NCBI GenBank assembly: GCA_021232515.1
Contig: JAJPOQ010000140.1
Coordinates: 94,645-158,644, forward strand
Direction of reading: 5' to 3'
Length of the DNA: 64,000 nucleotides
Source: Lentisphaeraceae bacterium
GTDB taxonomy: Bacteria > Verrucomicrobiota > Lentisphaeria > Lentisphaerales > Lentisphaeraceae
The notes under the pieces were generated by a model that was not told the DNA's origin, made no database searches, and saw only the letters and a list, made by a program, of their open reading frames with translations. A program made the translations under genes and the position numbers. Positions 8,686 to 17,395 of this stretch are shown piece by piece (position 1 is the first letter of the stretch; each line of letters starts with the position of its first letter).

Positions 8686-9447
8686 TTCTAAAAGTAGTAC
8701 TATGCTGCTAGCAATGATGACAAGCTCACTTATTTGTTGGCAGCCACCAAGACAATCACCAGTTATTCCTCCCAGTTGTTTCTTAAAGAATAGAGCTAGT
8801 AGTGTTAATGTGACTAGCAGTGGAATAACTAAATAGAAACTTCCAGGCTGAAGTAAGAAGAGTGGAGATATACCAATGATCGAGGCTGTCGCAAGTGAGA
8901 CTTTTGACATCTGAGCTACAGGCTTTGACTTAGCAGAATCACTTTCTTGAACATAGGGCATGAAGTACATAAGTAGTCCGGCATTGAGTCTACTTAAACT
9001 GTGACCCGCTAAGTAAATAAGAAAAAATACACCCGGACCGACTAAGGAAGATAACTCCCATAAAAGTGAGATTTTCAAAAGAAAAAGTAAGATAAGACTG
9101 ACTGTGCCATAAGTGCCAATTCGAGAGTCTTTCATGATCTTAAGTTTTTGTTCTTTAGTCCATCCGCCTCCAAGTCCATCGGCCATGTCAGCAAGCCCAT
9201 CTTCATGAAAAGCACCAGTTAGAATTACCGAGGCAACTAGCATAAGGCTTAAGTTAGATAACTGAGAAAAGTATGGAGTGGCAAAGTAATACGGTAGAAA
9301 AGAGAGAGAGCCAATAATTAAGCCAATAAGAGGGAAGTAGCGACCACAGTTTTCGAGGTACTCATCCTTAAAATCATACTTTGGACTTGGGATCCTCGTG
9401 AAGAATGTAAGAGCAGTTAAAAATATTTTTATTTCACGAGAAAGCAT
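8674..9447 (-). CDS. cobS: Adenosylcobinamide-GDP ribazoletransferase (cobalamin synthase)
   Basis: CobS joins adenosylcobinamide-GDP and alpha-ribazole(-phosphate) in the last steps of B12 assembly at the membrane. The 257-residue hydrophobic protein carries the family signature GAFHEDGLADMADGLGG, followed by IMKDSRIGTYG. The frame extends upstream to a TTG at 9498 without a ribosome site; ATG 9447 gives the usual N-terminus (TALTFFTRIP). It stands alone: no cobU, cobT, cobC or cobalamin riboswitch is visible near it, so it may serve salvage or be part of a scattered pathway. Confidence 0.93.
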   Translation of the reverse strand: MLSREIKIFLTALTFFTRIPSPKYDFKDEYLENCGRYFPLIGLIIGSLSFLPYYFATPYFSQLSNLSLMLVASVILTGAFHEDGLADMADGLGGGWTKEQKLKIMKDSRIGTYGTVSLILLFLLKISLLWELSSLVGPGVFFLIYLAGHSLSRLNAGLLMYFMPYVQESDSAKSKPVAQMSKVSLATASIIGISPLFLLQPGSFYLVIPLLVTLTLLALFFKKQLGGITGDCLGGCQQISELVIIASSIVLLLESVM

Positions 9448-9516
9448 AAAGTTATCATCTGTAGTTAGCGAATAAGTTGTCCAAAAGTATATTGCCAAAA
9501 CAAAAAGGAAATCTGG

Positions 9517-10164
9517 ATGCGTTTTTTTATTTTATTGACCTTAATAATTTTGACTTCTTGTAACGATGATAAAGGCTCATTTGCCAGTGAAGCTAGTTTC
9601 GAAGGTGTGTGGCAGCGGTATAAGGTTGAAGTGGAAAATAAAGTAGGGAAGTTGGATTTTAAATTCAATGAACCAGCTACTTTGGCGAGTCTCGATCAAT
9701 TGAAAAAAGAAACATCCTTAGAATTGCCTGACGAGGTTTTAGAGCTTTACAAAATGGGTAATGGTCAGGCTGAAGATGGTTTTGCCCTTTTTCGTGGTAT
9801 GACTTTACTTTCTATTTCTGAAGTGATTAAGAATTGGCAGCAAATGAAAACTGTAAAGCATAAAGAAATGACTCTACATAAAGAGGGGCGTGTAAAAGCC
9901 GACTACTGGAATGAGAAATGGTTGCCCATTGCAGCAGATGCTGGAAATAATTATATCTGTGTAGATTTTGACCCAGTACTAGGTGGTTCAAAAGGGCAAT
10001 TGATTAGAGTTTATACAGATGCGAATATTCGCGAGTTTATCGCTAAGACACCAAAATCTTACTTTGCCGCTCAAGCAGCTGGCCTCAAAAATGGCCAGCT
10101 AAAGTTTGATGACTTTGGAGTTGGACCTTTTACTCTGGAAGAACTAAAAGCTCAATCAGAGTAA
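9517..10164 (+). CDS. SMI1/KNR4-like lipoprotein
   Basis: A 215-residue lipoprotein: the signal peptide ends in a lipobox (LTSC, Cys at residue 15). The body has SMI1/KNR4 (SUKH) features, namely ELPDEVLELYKMGNGQ, a LLSISEV segment, and WLPIAADAGNNYICVDFDP followed by GGSKGQLIRVY. SUKH proteins are often immunity proteins against contact-dependent toxins but are also widespread stand-alone proteins. There is no toxin gene beside it. AAGGAAA lies just before the ATG. Confidence 0.78.
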   Translation: MRFFILLTLIILTSCNDDKGSFASEASFEGVWQRYKVEVENKVGKLDFKFNEPATLASLDQLKKETSLELPDEVLELYKMGNGQAEDGFALFRGMTLLSISEVIKNWQQMKTVKHKEMTLHKEGRVKADYWNEKWLPIAADAGNNYICVDFDPVLGGSKGQLIRVYTDANIREFIAKTPKSYFAAQAAGLKNGQLKFDDFGVGPFTLEELKAQSE

Positions 10165-10175
10165 AAGTCTAGAGG

Positions 10176-12911
10176 CTACTGAACTATGGCGACAGCGAGA
10201 CCGTCTTTCTCTGTTGCCGTATATTCAATACCATCAACATTGAACTCAACGTTTTCAGCTCTACCAGCAGCAGTTATTTGAGTCGGCTCTGCCGTTAAGT
10301 ACTCAGTGAACTCTGGAGTTGCTTGGACGATCACTTTGGCAATAGGTGTTTTAGACTTAAGCCCAAGACCTTGCTTCAGTTTGGTGATGATTGGTTTGAT
10401 GTTGGCGACAAGCTCAGTTCTAAATACCGCAGCTTCATCCATTTTAACTTGGATTTCTATTTCTTCAGTTTTATCCTCGAAAGGAGTTTCTAGAGAATCT
10501 GCGAAAGAGATATTTGCCGTCTTAGTAATTGCTTTTAAGTCTTTTGAAACTAACTCAACAGCAGCCTTAACTTCATCTGAACACTTAATTGTAAGTGTAT
10601 CAACAGCAAGTTTGACTGAGTAGTTGTGCTTGGACTTATAAGTTCTCATAAGAGTCACAAGCTCAATAAGCAGATTACCCGCTTTATCACTTGCAGCATC
10701 ATTTGCTTCTTCTAGAACTTCAGGGAAGCTAGAGATATGGATTGACTCGTCAGTTTCATTTCCTTTGTACATCGACTGGTATATTTCTTCAGTGATATGT
10801 GGAACGTAAGGAGCGAAAAGCTTTAGTTGACCTAAAAGAAGGTGATAAAGAGTCCATTTCGCTGCGTAGTTAGAGTCTTGACCGGCAACTTCAGGTTTCC
10901 ATAGTCTATCTTTGATTAGCTCAAGATAATTGTCACAGAAGGTTGACCAGAAAAATTTTTCGAGTTCGTTACGAGCTGGGAAAAATTCATATTTATCAAA
11001 AGCTTTGTGATAAGCAGCGATGACTTTGTTGAATCGACCAAGAGCCCATTTGTCAATAGCTTCTAGCTTCGGTGCTTTTTCATTTGGATTGAAACCTTCA
11101 AGGAAAGAGTCAGCAAAGCGACTAGAGTTCCAGAGTTTAGTAAGAAGCTTAGAAACACCGCCTATTTCTTCTTCATCAAATGCTATGTCTGTACCTAGAG
11201 TTCCAGAACATGCCCAGTAACGAATAGGGTCTGCACCAAATCTTTCAATGATCTTAATAGGTGAGTATTTGTCGCCATCTTTAGATTTAGAAATTTTTGA
11301 TTTTCTGCCTGAGCTATCTGTTTCAACTTGGACATCGCGTTTAATAACGTGACCGGAGATAGCGGCATCCTTCCACGGAACTTCATCGAAGTGTAAGTAG
11401 GCTTTAACGATAGTATAAAATGCCCAAGTACGGATGATGTCATGTGCTTGAGGGCGCATAGACATAGGCTTAAGATTTGGATCTTCATCTTCTTCGCCCC
11501 AACGAGCATTTAGCTGTGGAGAACTTGAAGAAGTTGCCCATGTATCAAGAACATCAGCTTCAGGAATAAGATCTTCAGGGTTGTAGCCTTTACAGTCAAG
11601 AGGTTTGTCAACTAGTGGGTTGACGGGTAGTTGTTCAGGACTTGCAGGAACGACGGTTCCATCTGGGGCATACCATATAGGGATTGGTACACCGAAGTAT
11701 CTTTGACGGGAGATGGCCCAGTCCCAACCAAGGTTTTCGACCCAGTCACGGTAACGTTTACCCATATATGTTGGGTACCAGTTAACTTTTTCGCCTTGTT
11801 TGATAAGTTCTTCTTTTTTATCAACGACTTTGATAAACCATTGCTTAGTTGGAAGGTACTCAACAGGAGCTCCACAACGCTCGTGAGTATTTACGACACG
11901 ACCTTCTGCAGCAAGATCTTCTTGTTTGAAGATGTAGCCTTCTTCTTTGAGCTTTTCAGTGATTGCTTTGCGAGCTTCTTCGATAGTTAGACCTTCGAAT
12001 TCACCAGCTCTTTCATTCATGCGGCCTTCGTTTGTGAAGCAAACTTTTGTTTCAAGCTTGTGTTCACGCCACCAGTCGATGTCAGTGACGTCACCGTAAG
12101 TACAGCACATGACGATACCAGTACCTTTTTCAGGATCGGCTTTTTCATCGGCGATAACTTTAACCTTGTGACCAAAGAGAGGAACAATAGCATCTTGACC
12201 AATTAGGTGTTTATACTTTTCATTTTCAGGATGAATGAACATCGATACACAACCAGCAAGTAGCTCGGGGCGAGTTGTTGCTATCGGTATGTCTTCACCA
12301 CCTTCACTCTTAAAGTTTAGATAGTTGAAAATAGTACCCTTGTTTACGTCATCTACTTCAGCTTGTGCAAATGAAGTTTGGCACTTGGTACACCAAAGAG
12401 TTGGCATGCCTTTGTATTCAACGTGTTTCTTTTCAAGAAGGTCTAAGAAAGAGCGTTGAGAGATTCTTTGAGAACTAGCAGAAATAGTTGAGTAGGCACT
12501 GTCCCAGTCACATGAGAAACCTAGGCTTTGCCATAGTTCTTTAAATTGAATGCGATACTTAGAAGAGACTTCTTCACACATCTTAACAAATTCGGCACGA
12601 GGAAGTTCAGAGCCTTTAACGCCTTTTTCTCTTTCAGTCAGTATCTCAGTTGGTAGACCATTGTCATCGAAACCAAAAGGGTACATGACGTTCTTACCAA
12701 GCATGCGCTGGTAGCGAGCTACAATCTCTGTTTGTGTATAAGAAAAGACGTGACCGATATGTAGCTTTCCAGAAACTGTTGGAGGTGGGGTATCTATTGA
12801 ATAAGCTTCTTTAGAAGAGTCTTTATCGTACTTGAAGATTTCCTTTTCTTCCCAGAACTTTTGCCATTTTTGCTCAGCATCGTTGGCGGCGTATTTGTTA
12901 TCTAAACTCAT
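10176..12911 (-). CDS. valS: Valyl-tRNA synthetase, archaeal/rickettsial-like type
   Basis: Charges tRNA-Val. The 911-residue class I synthetase has HIGH at residues 51-54 (KLHIGHVFSY) and the KMSKS equivalent ISKSK near residue 540, with the CP1 editing domain between and an anticodon-binding domain in the last third. The segment PFGFDDNGLPTE follows the archaeal/rickettsial type, unlike the GTDHAGIATQ form of most bacterial ValS, and the C-terminal coiled-coil tail is not the usual one. It is convergent with the SUKH gene, 11 bases away. No T-box is apparent upstream. Confidence 0.93.
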   Translation of the reverse strand: MSLDNKYAANDAEQKWQKFWEEKEIFKYDKDSSKEAYSIDTPPPTVSGKLHIGHVFSYTQTEIVARYQRMLGKNVMYPFGFDDNGLPTEILTEREKGVKGSELPRAEFVKMCEEVSSKYRIQFKELWQSLGFSCDWDSAYSTISASSQRISQRSFLDLLEKKHVEYKGMPTLWCTKCQTSFAQAEVDDVNKGTIFNYLNFKSEGGEDIPIATTRPELLAGCVSMFIHPENEKYKHLIGQDAIVPLFGHKVKVIADEKADPEKGTGIVMCCTYGDVTDIDWWREHKLETKVCFTNEGRMNERAGEFEGLTIEEARKAITEKLKEEGYIFKQEDLAAEGRVVNTHERCGAPVEYLPTKQWFIKVVDKKEELIKQGEKVNWYPTYMGKRYRDWVENLGWDWAISRQRYFGVPIPIWYAPDGTVVPASPEQLPVNPLVDKPLDCKGYNPEDLIPEADVLDTWATSSSSPQLNARWGEEDEDPNLKPMSMRPQAHDIIRTWAFYTIVKAYLHFDEVPWKDAAISGHVIKRDVQVETDSSGRKSKISKSKDGDKYSPIKIIERFGADPIRYWACSGTLGTDIAFDEEEIGGVSKLLTKLWNSSRFADSFLEGFNPNEKAPKLEAIDKWALGRFNKVIAAYHKAFDKYEFFPARNELEKFFWSTFCDNYLELIKDRLWKPEVAGQDSNYAAKWTLYHLLLGQLKLFAPYVPHITEEIYQSMYKGNETDESIHISSFPEVLEEANDAASDKAGNLLIELVTLMRTYKSKHNYSVKLAVDTLTIKCSDEVKAAVELVSKDLKAITKTANISFADSLETPFEDKTEEIEIQVKMDEAAVFRTELVANIKPIITKLKQGLGLKSKTPIAKVIVQATPEFTEYLTAEPTQITAAGRAENVEFNVDGIEYTATEKDGLAVAIVQ

Positions 12912-13038
12912 GTGTTATTACCTAAATAAATTTCTCAAGTTGTTGGCGTTGTGAACCAACAGTAAATTCTTTGCGGCGTACAATAACAGACTTTTAATTG
13001 ATTGCGAATTTAGAAGAGAAGAAAGCTTTTTAGAAGAG

Positions 13039-13071
13039 GGCGCTTCTCTCAATTGAATTGAAAAAAGCGCC
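13039..13071 (-). terminator. Possible terminator after the sulfatase gene
   Basis: GGCGCTT (13039-13045) pairs with AAGCGCC (13065-13071) around a loop that can fold further (TCAATT/AATTGA). It lies between the sulfatase stop and the valS start region on the minus strand. There is no clean U tract, so the call is tentative. Confidence 0.4.
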
Positions 13072-13084
13072 TTATGTGTGGGAG

Positions 13085-14446
13085 TTATTTATTCCAGAAT
13101 TTAGCTTTGTGTGAAGCTGCCATCTTTTGCAGTTCAGAAGCTATTTCAGGATATTGTGATATGACGTTTTTAGATTCGTAAGGATCGTTTTTCATATCGA
13201 ATAAAGAGAGTTCGATTTTCTTTTGAATATATTTGCCGCCAGCACCATCGTTACCTGCTTTTTTGACAAAGCGGTAGCCGTGAGGTAAGTGAAGCTTCCA
13301 GCGACCATCAGAACTGATGATGCCGTCAAAACTTTTACCGATTGTGAATGCATAAAACTTATGAGGATGTTTCGCGCCTTCTTTGTTCGTAATAAGATCC
13401 ATGACGTCTTTGCCATCTATTTCATTTTTTGGCTCTACACCAGCAATTTTTGCAATGGTTGGTTGTATGTCTATCGAGCAGAAGACTTTTTTAGAAGTTG
13501 TTTTAGAAGGAACAGCATTTGGATACTTGATGATGAGTGGGCTTCTTGTTCCGCCATCAAAACTAGTAGCTTTTGAGTTTCTAAAAGGAGTTGCACCAGC
13601 ACGATTACCATAGCCAGACCAAGGTCCGTTATCTGAACTGAAAATAACCATGGTGTTTTTTTCTAGGCCATTATCTTTTAGAGCCTGATTTATTTGGCCA
13701 ACAGACCAGTCAAGCTCCATAGTGACGTCACCATATAAGCCCGCGCCAGATTTGCCTTCGAACTCGTCACTACAGAAAAGTGGAACGTGAGGCATGGAGT
13801 GAGCAACATATAGGAAAAAAGGTTTGTCTTTGTTTTCTTTAATAAAGCTTACGGCATTTTCAGTAGCCCACTTTGTTAAGTTTTTTTGATCTTTTTTCTC
13901 AACATCAGGGATGGTGACTTTACCATTGTCCCAAAACTTAAGAGGGAACTTACCCCAATGCTTCGGATTTGTTGGATGGTAGCGCCACATGTCGTTTGAG
14001 TACATCAGACCAGCATGTTTGTCGAATCCTCTGGCTAGAGGCCTAGTTTCAGGTTGGTCTCCACAGTGCCATTTACCAAAGTGGGCAGTTGCGTAGTTGT
14101 CTTGCTTAAGAACTTCAGCGATAGTCGCAAACTTTGGTTCAAGGCCACGACCATTTGGGCCATGAGCACCAACAACACCAGTTCTGCCTGGGTAGCAACC
14201 ACTTAAAAGTGCAGAGCGCGATGCTGAGCATATTGCTTGTGGAACGTAGAATTGAGTAAACTTTGTTCCTTCTTCTGCTAATTGATCAACGTTTGGTGTT
14301 GGGTATTTGGTTTCGGCGAAGGTGTTATAATCACCCCAGCCAGCATCATCTAGAAAGATAATGACAAAATTAGGTTTTTGGGTCTCTGCATAAGCGCTAG
14401 AGATTAATAAGCACACACTACTTAGAATTATTTGAAATAACTTCAA
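13085..14446 (-). CDS. Secreted sulfatase (arylsulfatase / GalNAc-6-sulfatase-like)
   Basis: A 453-residue exported sulfatase: signal peptide (residues 1-20), metal-binding DD at 33-34, and the formylglycine motif C-S-A-S-R with Cys73, which needs a formylglycine-generating enzyme not seen here. GKWHCGD and SSDNGP are further active-site segments. Such enzymes strip sulfate from algal or host polysaccharides in the periplasm or outside. The start is a TTG at 14446 with a good AAGGAG about 8 bases upstream and a proper signal peptide directly after it. Exact substrate is not predictable. Confidence 0.9.
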   Translation of the reverse strand: MKLFQIILSSVCLLISSAYAETQKPNFVIIFLDDAGWGDYNTFAETKYPTPNVDQLAEEGTKFTQFYVPQAICSASRSALLSGCYPGRTGVVGAHGPNGRGLEPKFATIAEVLKQDNYATAHFGKWHCGDQPETRPLARGFDKHAGLMYSNDMWRYHPTNPKHWGKFPLKFWDNGKVTIPDVEKKDQKNLTKWATENAVSFIKENKDKPFFLYVAHSMPHVPLFCSDEFEGKSGAGLYGDVTMELDWSVGQINQALKDNGLEKNTMVIFSSDNGPWSGYGNRAGATPFRNSKATSFDGGTRSPLIIKYPNAVPSKTTSKKVFCSIDIQPTIAKIAGVEPKNEIDGKDVMDLITNKEGAKHPHKFYAFTIGKSFDGIISSDGRWKLHLPHGYRFVKKAGNDGAGGKYIQKKIELSLFDMKNDPYESKNVISQYPEIASELQKMAASHKAKFWNK

Positions 14447-14524
14447 TTTTTGACTCCTTAGACATACATTACAGAAATAGTATGTTCAAAAAAAATGATT
14501 TTTGACAGTAGAGAGGATTGCGAA

Positions 14525-14552
14525 TTGCATTTTTTTCATAATTCCCTATAAT
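14525..14552 (+). promoter_or_regulatory. Promoter of the EF-hand gene
   Basis: TTGCAT (14525-14530) and a perfect TATAAT (14547-14552) are separated by 16 bases. They are followed by GGGAGG at 14581-14586 and the ATG at 14593. Confidence 0.65.
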
Positions 14553-14592
14553 TGTCACAGTGTTAGAATAAAAACTTCTAGGGAGGAGTTCG

Positions 14593-15153
14593 ATGAAATT
14601 TAAATTGATTACAGTTTTGCTGATTTTTGGCGCGAGCTGTGTTTATGGGCAAATTGGCTACTACGACTACTACAACTACAAACGTATCGATAGAGATAAA
14701 GACTTTAAGGTAGAACTTTCTGAAGTTCGAGATTGGTCAGAAGCATTCGCTAGAGTTTATACTCATAGCGAAGAAATGGTAAGTGCTTTTCCTTTGGCAA
14801 AAAAATTGATGGATGAAGCGGATAAAGACGCGGATCGTACCATTTCGAAAAAAGAGCTAAGAGATTTTCAAAAAGTTATCTATCCTATTTTTAAGACCGC
14901 TTATGAAGATTTTAAAGTGAACTACGATACAAATAAAAATCGTCGTATTGATAAAAGTGAAGTAGCTCAAGCTTTTGCACAATATTCAGATTACCTAACT
15001 TACTTCAATGCAAATGTGCATAAGTTCTATAAAGGTGACTTGGATAGCGACGATGATGATTTTGTTGCTAAAGATATCCCCGAAGAGGAACCTGCCTTTG
15101 AGGAGAGGAAACCTCGCGCTTCAGGTAAAAAGTTAGACGATATATACGACTAA
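14593..15153 (+). CDS. Secreted EF-hand calcium-binding protein
   Basis: A 186-residue exported protein with a signal peptide (about 1-19) followed by a short Tyr-rich stretch (YYDYYNYKR). Three EF-hand-type loops follow: DRDKDFKVELSE (about 34-45), DKDADRTISKKE (about 77-88) and DTNKNRRIDKSE (about 116-127). All keep Asp at loop positions 1 and 3 and an acidic residue at 12, so calcium binding is likely. The tail is acidic. No enzyme domain is seen; a structural or calcium-buffering role outside the cytoplasm is an inference. Its stop overlaps the stop of the convergent phosphomannomutase. Confidence 0.82.
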   Translation: MKFKLITVLLIFGASCVYGQIGYYDYYNYKRIDRDKDFKVELSEVRDWSEAFARVYTHSEEMVSAFPLAKKLMDEADKDADRTISKKELRDFQKVIYPIFKTAYEDFKVNYDTNKNRRIDKSEVAQAFAQYSDYLTYFNANVHKFYKGDLDSDDDDFVAKDIPEEEPAFEERKPRASGKKLDDIYD

Positions 15154-16475
15154 TGTTCTCCACTAATAAGAGCTAAAAGTATATCTCGTTTAGTTTTTAG
15201 TAAATCTTCAGTATGAGCTTCCACAAAGACTCTAAGTAGTGACTCTGTGTTGGAGGCTCTTACGTTGCACCACCATTTTTCGTACTCAATTGTTAGGCCA
15301 TCGACTTCTGTCAGCCTAGCGTCTTTATAAGCCTCTTTAAGCCTTTGAAAGAGCCCAATTGTATCTTTTGAAGGAAGGTTTATCTCACCAGTATTATGGT
15401 ATTTACGTAAAGGCTGGATTAATTCACTCAAAGTCTTCTGTGTTTTCTCTAAAATATTACAAAGCAAAATTAAAACGAGAGCTTGTGATTCTGAATAATA
15501 ATTTTCTTTGAAATAGTAGTGGCCTGAAAGCTCTCCGGCAAAAGCTGCATTCTCTGCTCTCATTCGTTCTTTGATCACGGTATGACCAACAGGTGTCATT
15601 TTTGCTGTGCCACCTACAGAGGCTATTGCTTCAGGGACAGCTTTACTTGAGCGAAGATCATAGAGTATGGTTTGTGGACCGGTCTGTTGAATTAAGTCTT
15701 GAGCGATGATAGCAGTCATAAGATCCATCCCAACTATCTCACCTTTTTCATCGATAAAGCCGCAGCGGTCGGCATCGCCATCAAATGCTGCTCCGAAATC
15801 TGCCTGATGTTCTACAACTTTACTTTGAAGCTCTTTAAGAGTGTCTGTTTGAAGTGGGTTAGCTTCATGTACTGGAAATGTTCCATCGAGTGTATCATTG
15901 AGTGGAATGATCGTAAATAAGTCTTTTAAACCTTCTATTTCTTTTACTCCGACAGCATTCCCGTAGTCTACGACGATCTTAGGTTTATTTGTGAAAGAGA
16001 TGTACTTTCGAAGATTGTCAGAATAAGCCTGCAGCATACTTTGATCAATAACGTTACCGTGGACTTCTTTAGGTTCAGGAAGCGTGTCTTCTAAAATCAT
16101 TTGTTGAAGCTCTTTTAAACCACTCTTATAACTCAAGGCTACGGCATTTCCTTTACAAATCTTCATGCCGTTCCATCCAGCTCCATTATGAGAAGCGGTT
16201 ATCATGAAGCTTCCATCAACGCCAAGTGAGCCATTCGCAAAGTAGCAAATAGGAGTGGAGCATAGGCCTATGTCTAATACATCTATGCCTTGAGTTGTCA
16301 GACCTCGACAAACAGAGTCGAAAAGGCTTTTTGAGCTTGGGCGCATATCATAACCGACAACAACTTTTTTTGCATTGGTGTAAGCCGCAAAGGCAGTTGC
16401 CACTTTGAAGGCGAGATCTTCATTTATCTGTTCCGGGTACAAACCGCGGATGTCATATGCTTTGAATACTTTCAT
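15150..16475 (-). CDS. manB: Phosphomannomutase/phosphoglucomutase
   Basis: Interconverts hexose-1- and 6-phosphates for nucleotide-sugar and polysaccharide synthesis. The 441 residues show the family order: FKAYDIRG at the N-terminus, the catalytic phosphoserine loop TASHNGAGWNGMK, the Mg-binding DGDADRCGF, the sugar-binding GELSGHYYFK, and a C-terminal domain with RASNTESLLRVFVEA. GELSGHYYFK is typical of the PMM/PGM (AlgC-like) branch rather than GlmM. The gene is separated from the upstream membrane-protein gene by a strong hairpin. Confidence 0.93.
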   Translation of the reverse strand: MKVFKAYDIRGLYPEQINEDLAFKVATAFAAYTNAKKVVVGYDMRPSSKSLFDSVCRGLTTQGIDVLDIGLCSTPICYFANGSLGVDGSFMITASHNGAGWNGMKICKGNAVALSYKSGLKELQQMILEDTLPEPKEVHGNVIDQSMLQAYSDNLRKYISFTNKPKIVVDYGNAVGVKEIEGLKDLFTIIPLNDTLDGTFPVHEANPLQTDTLKELQSKVVEHQADFGAAFDGDADRCGFIDEKGEIVGMDLMTAIIAQDLIQQTGPQTILYDLRSSKAVPEAIASVGGTAKMTPVGHTVIKERMRAENAAFAGELSGHYYFKENYYSESQALVLILLCNILEKTQKTLSELIQPLRKYHNTGEINLPSKDTIGLFQRLKEAYKDARLTEVDGLTIEYEKWWCNVRASNTESLLRVFVEAHTEDLLKTKRDILLALISGEH

Positions 16476-16484
16476 AAAATAAAT

Positions 16485-16514
16485 AAAGATTGATCTCGAG
16501 TGAGATCAATCTTT
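16485..16514 (-). terminator. Intrinsic terminator after the DUF420-like gene
   Basis: A perfect 13-bp stem (AAAGATTGATCTC / GAGATCAATCTTT) with a 4-base loop lies 27 bases downstream of the membrane-protein gene and is followed on the minus strand by the U-rich ATTTATTTT. It ends only 9 bases before the phosphomannomutase start, so some read-through could feed that gene. Confidence 0.65.
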
Positions 16515-16541
16515 TAAAAGTGTAATTAATGAAATCTTAAA

Positions 16542-16955
16542 TTAGAAAAAGAGTAGGGCAGTGATAAGTGTTCCTAGCCAAAAGAAGGCAGTGTATTTGA
16601 CTGATTTCTTATGTAGAGAAACTTTGTTTTTAGCGCCAGAGTAAGCAGTGACAATAAGTGCAAAGAAGAGTGGGGCAGAGAAAAAACGGTGAATGAGTAT
16701 TCTTTGCTCCATACTTTCAGGGCCGATATTTAAAAGCGACTCTGCTATCTTCATTTCTTTATATTCAAAGCCCATTCCGAGAGTGACTAGTAAGCCAATT
16801 ACAGCGACTGCTGTAATGGCAAGAACACCTAAGTTGATTTTTTTATGGAGGCTGATGTTGCCATTTTTAGCTTGTTTTATACCATAAACTATAACTATGG
16901 TAAGGGCACAAACGCTAAACTGAAGAAAGCGAATGTACATTAATTCTTTACTCAA
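16542..16955 (-). CDS. Small integral membrane protein, DUF420-like
   Basis: 137 residues with four predicted membrane helices. A His-Lys-Lys after helix 1, ILIHRFF in the middle and LHKKSVKYTAFFWLGT before the last helix resemble the spaced His residues of DUF420/YozB-type membrane proteins, some of which occur with cytochrome-oxidase genes. The likeness is by eye only. It sits 24 bases downstream of the Hpt-protein gene on the same strand and may be cotranscribed with it. Confidence 0.6.
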   Translation of the reverse strand: MSKELMYIRFLQFSVCALTIVIVYGIKQAKNGNISLHKKINLGVLAITAVAVIGLLVTLGMGFEYKEMKIAESLLNIGPESMEQRILIHRFFSAPLFFALIVTAYSGAKNKVSLHKKSVKYTAFFWLGTLITALLFF

Positions 16956-16979
16956 GTGTTACTCCAGAGAATAGTGAAT

Positions 16980-17306
16980 TTATAAATTCATTAAGGTTTT
17001 AAAGTCTTGATAAGCTGAATTGAGTTCAGCTAGTTTTGCTGGAATTGAGCCAGTGTCGCCATCTTTAAGAGATGCTTCAATTGTTTTTGCAGCATCGCTT
17101 AGTGGTTGTTGGCCAATGTTCGCAGCAGATCCCTTGATACTGTGTGCAGCTCGTATGGCAGTTTGCATGTCGCTTAAATCTTCAATCATGGCAATGTTTT
17201 CGACTGTATCTTCGATACACATTTCGGCAATTTCTTCTATGTCTTCTGGATCTAGCCCATGCATATCGGCGACCCTTTGAAGCCAATCAATTTTACTTTC
17301 ACTCAT
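16980..17306 (-). CDS. Histidine phosphotransfer (Hpt) domain protein
   Basis: A stand-alone 108-residue Hpt protein: the motif AAHSIKGSAANIG carries the phospho-accepting His55 in a helical bundle. Such proteins relay phosphate between hybrid kinases and response regulators. No partner kinase is adjacent. The frame extends to 17330, but ATG 17306 has GGGAG 5 bases upstream and is chosen. Confidence 0.88.
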   Translation of the reverse strand: MSESKIDWLQRVADMHGLDPEDIEEIAEMCIEDTVENIAMIEDLSDMQTAIRAAHSIKGSAANIGQQPLSDAAKTIEASLKDGDTGSIPAKLAELNSAYQDFKTLMNL

Positions 17307-17395
17307 GTTAACTCCCGCTATTATTCTCAATGAGTTTAAAAAACTTTTAAACTGTAGTATTACCCAATATAAATTTTTGGATACAATTATGCCAA

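Noticed and set aside
12912..12990. Possible T-box or leader control upstream of valS
   Set aside because: There is a short inverted repeat (TGTTGG/CCAACA) but no conserved T-box sequence such as AGGGTGGNACCGCG.
13085..14446. Broken start of the first sulfatase
   Set aside because: The lack of ATG looked like damage, but a TTG with AAGGAG and a full signal peptide explains it.
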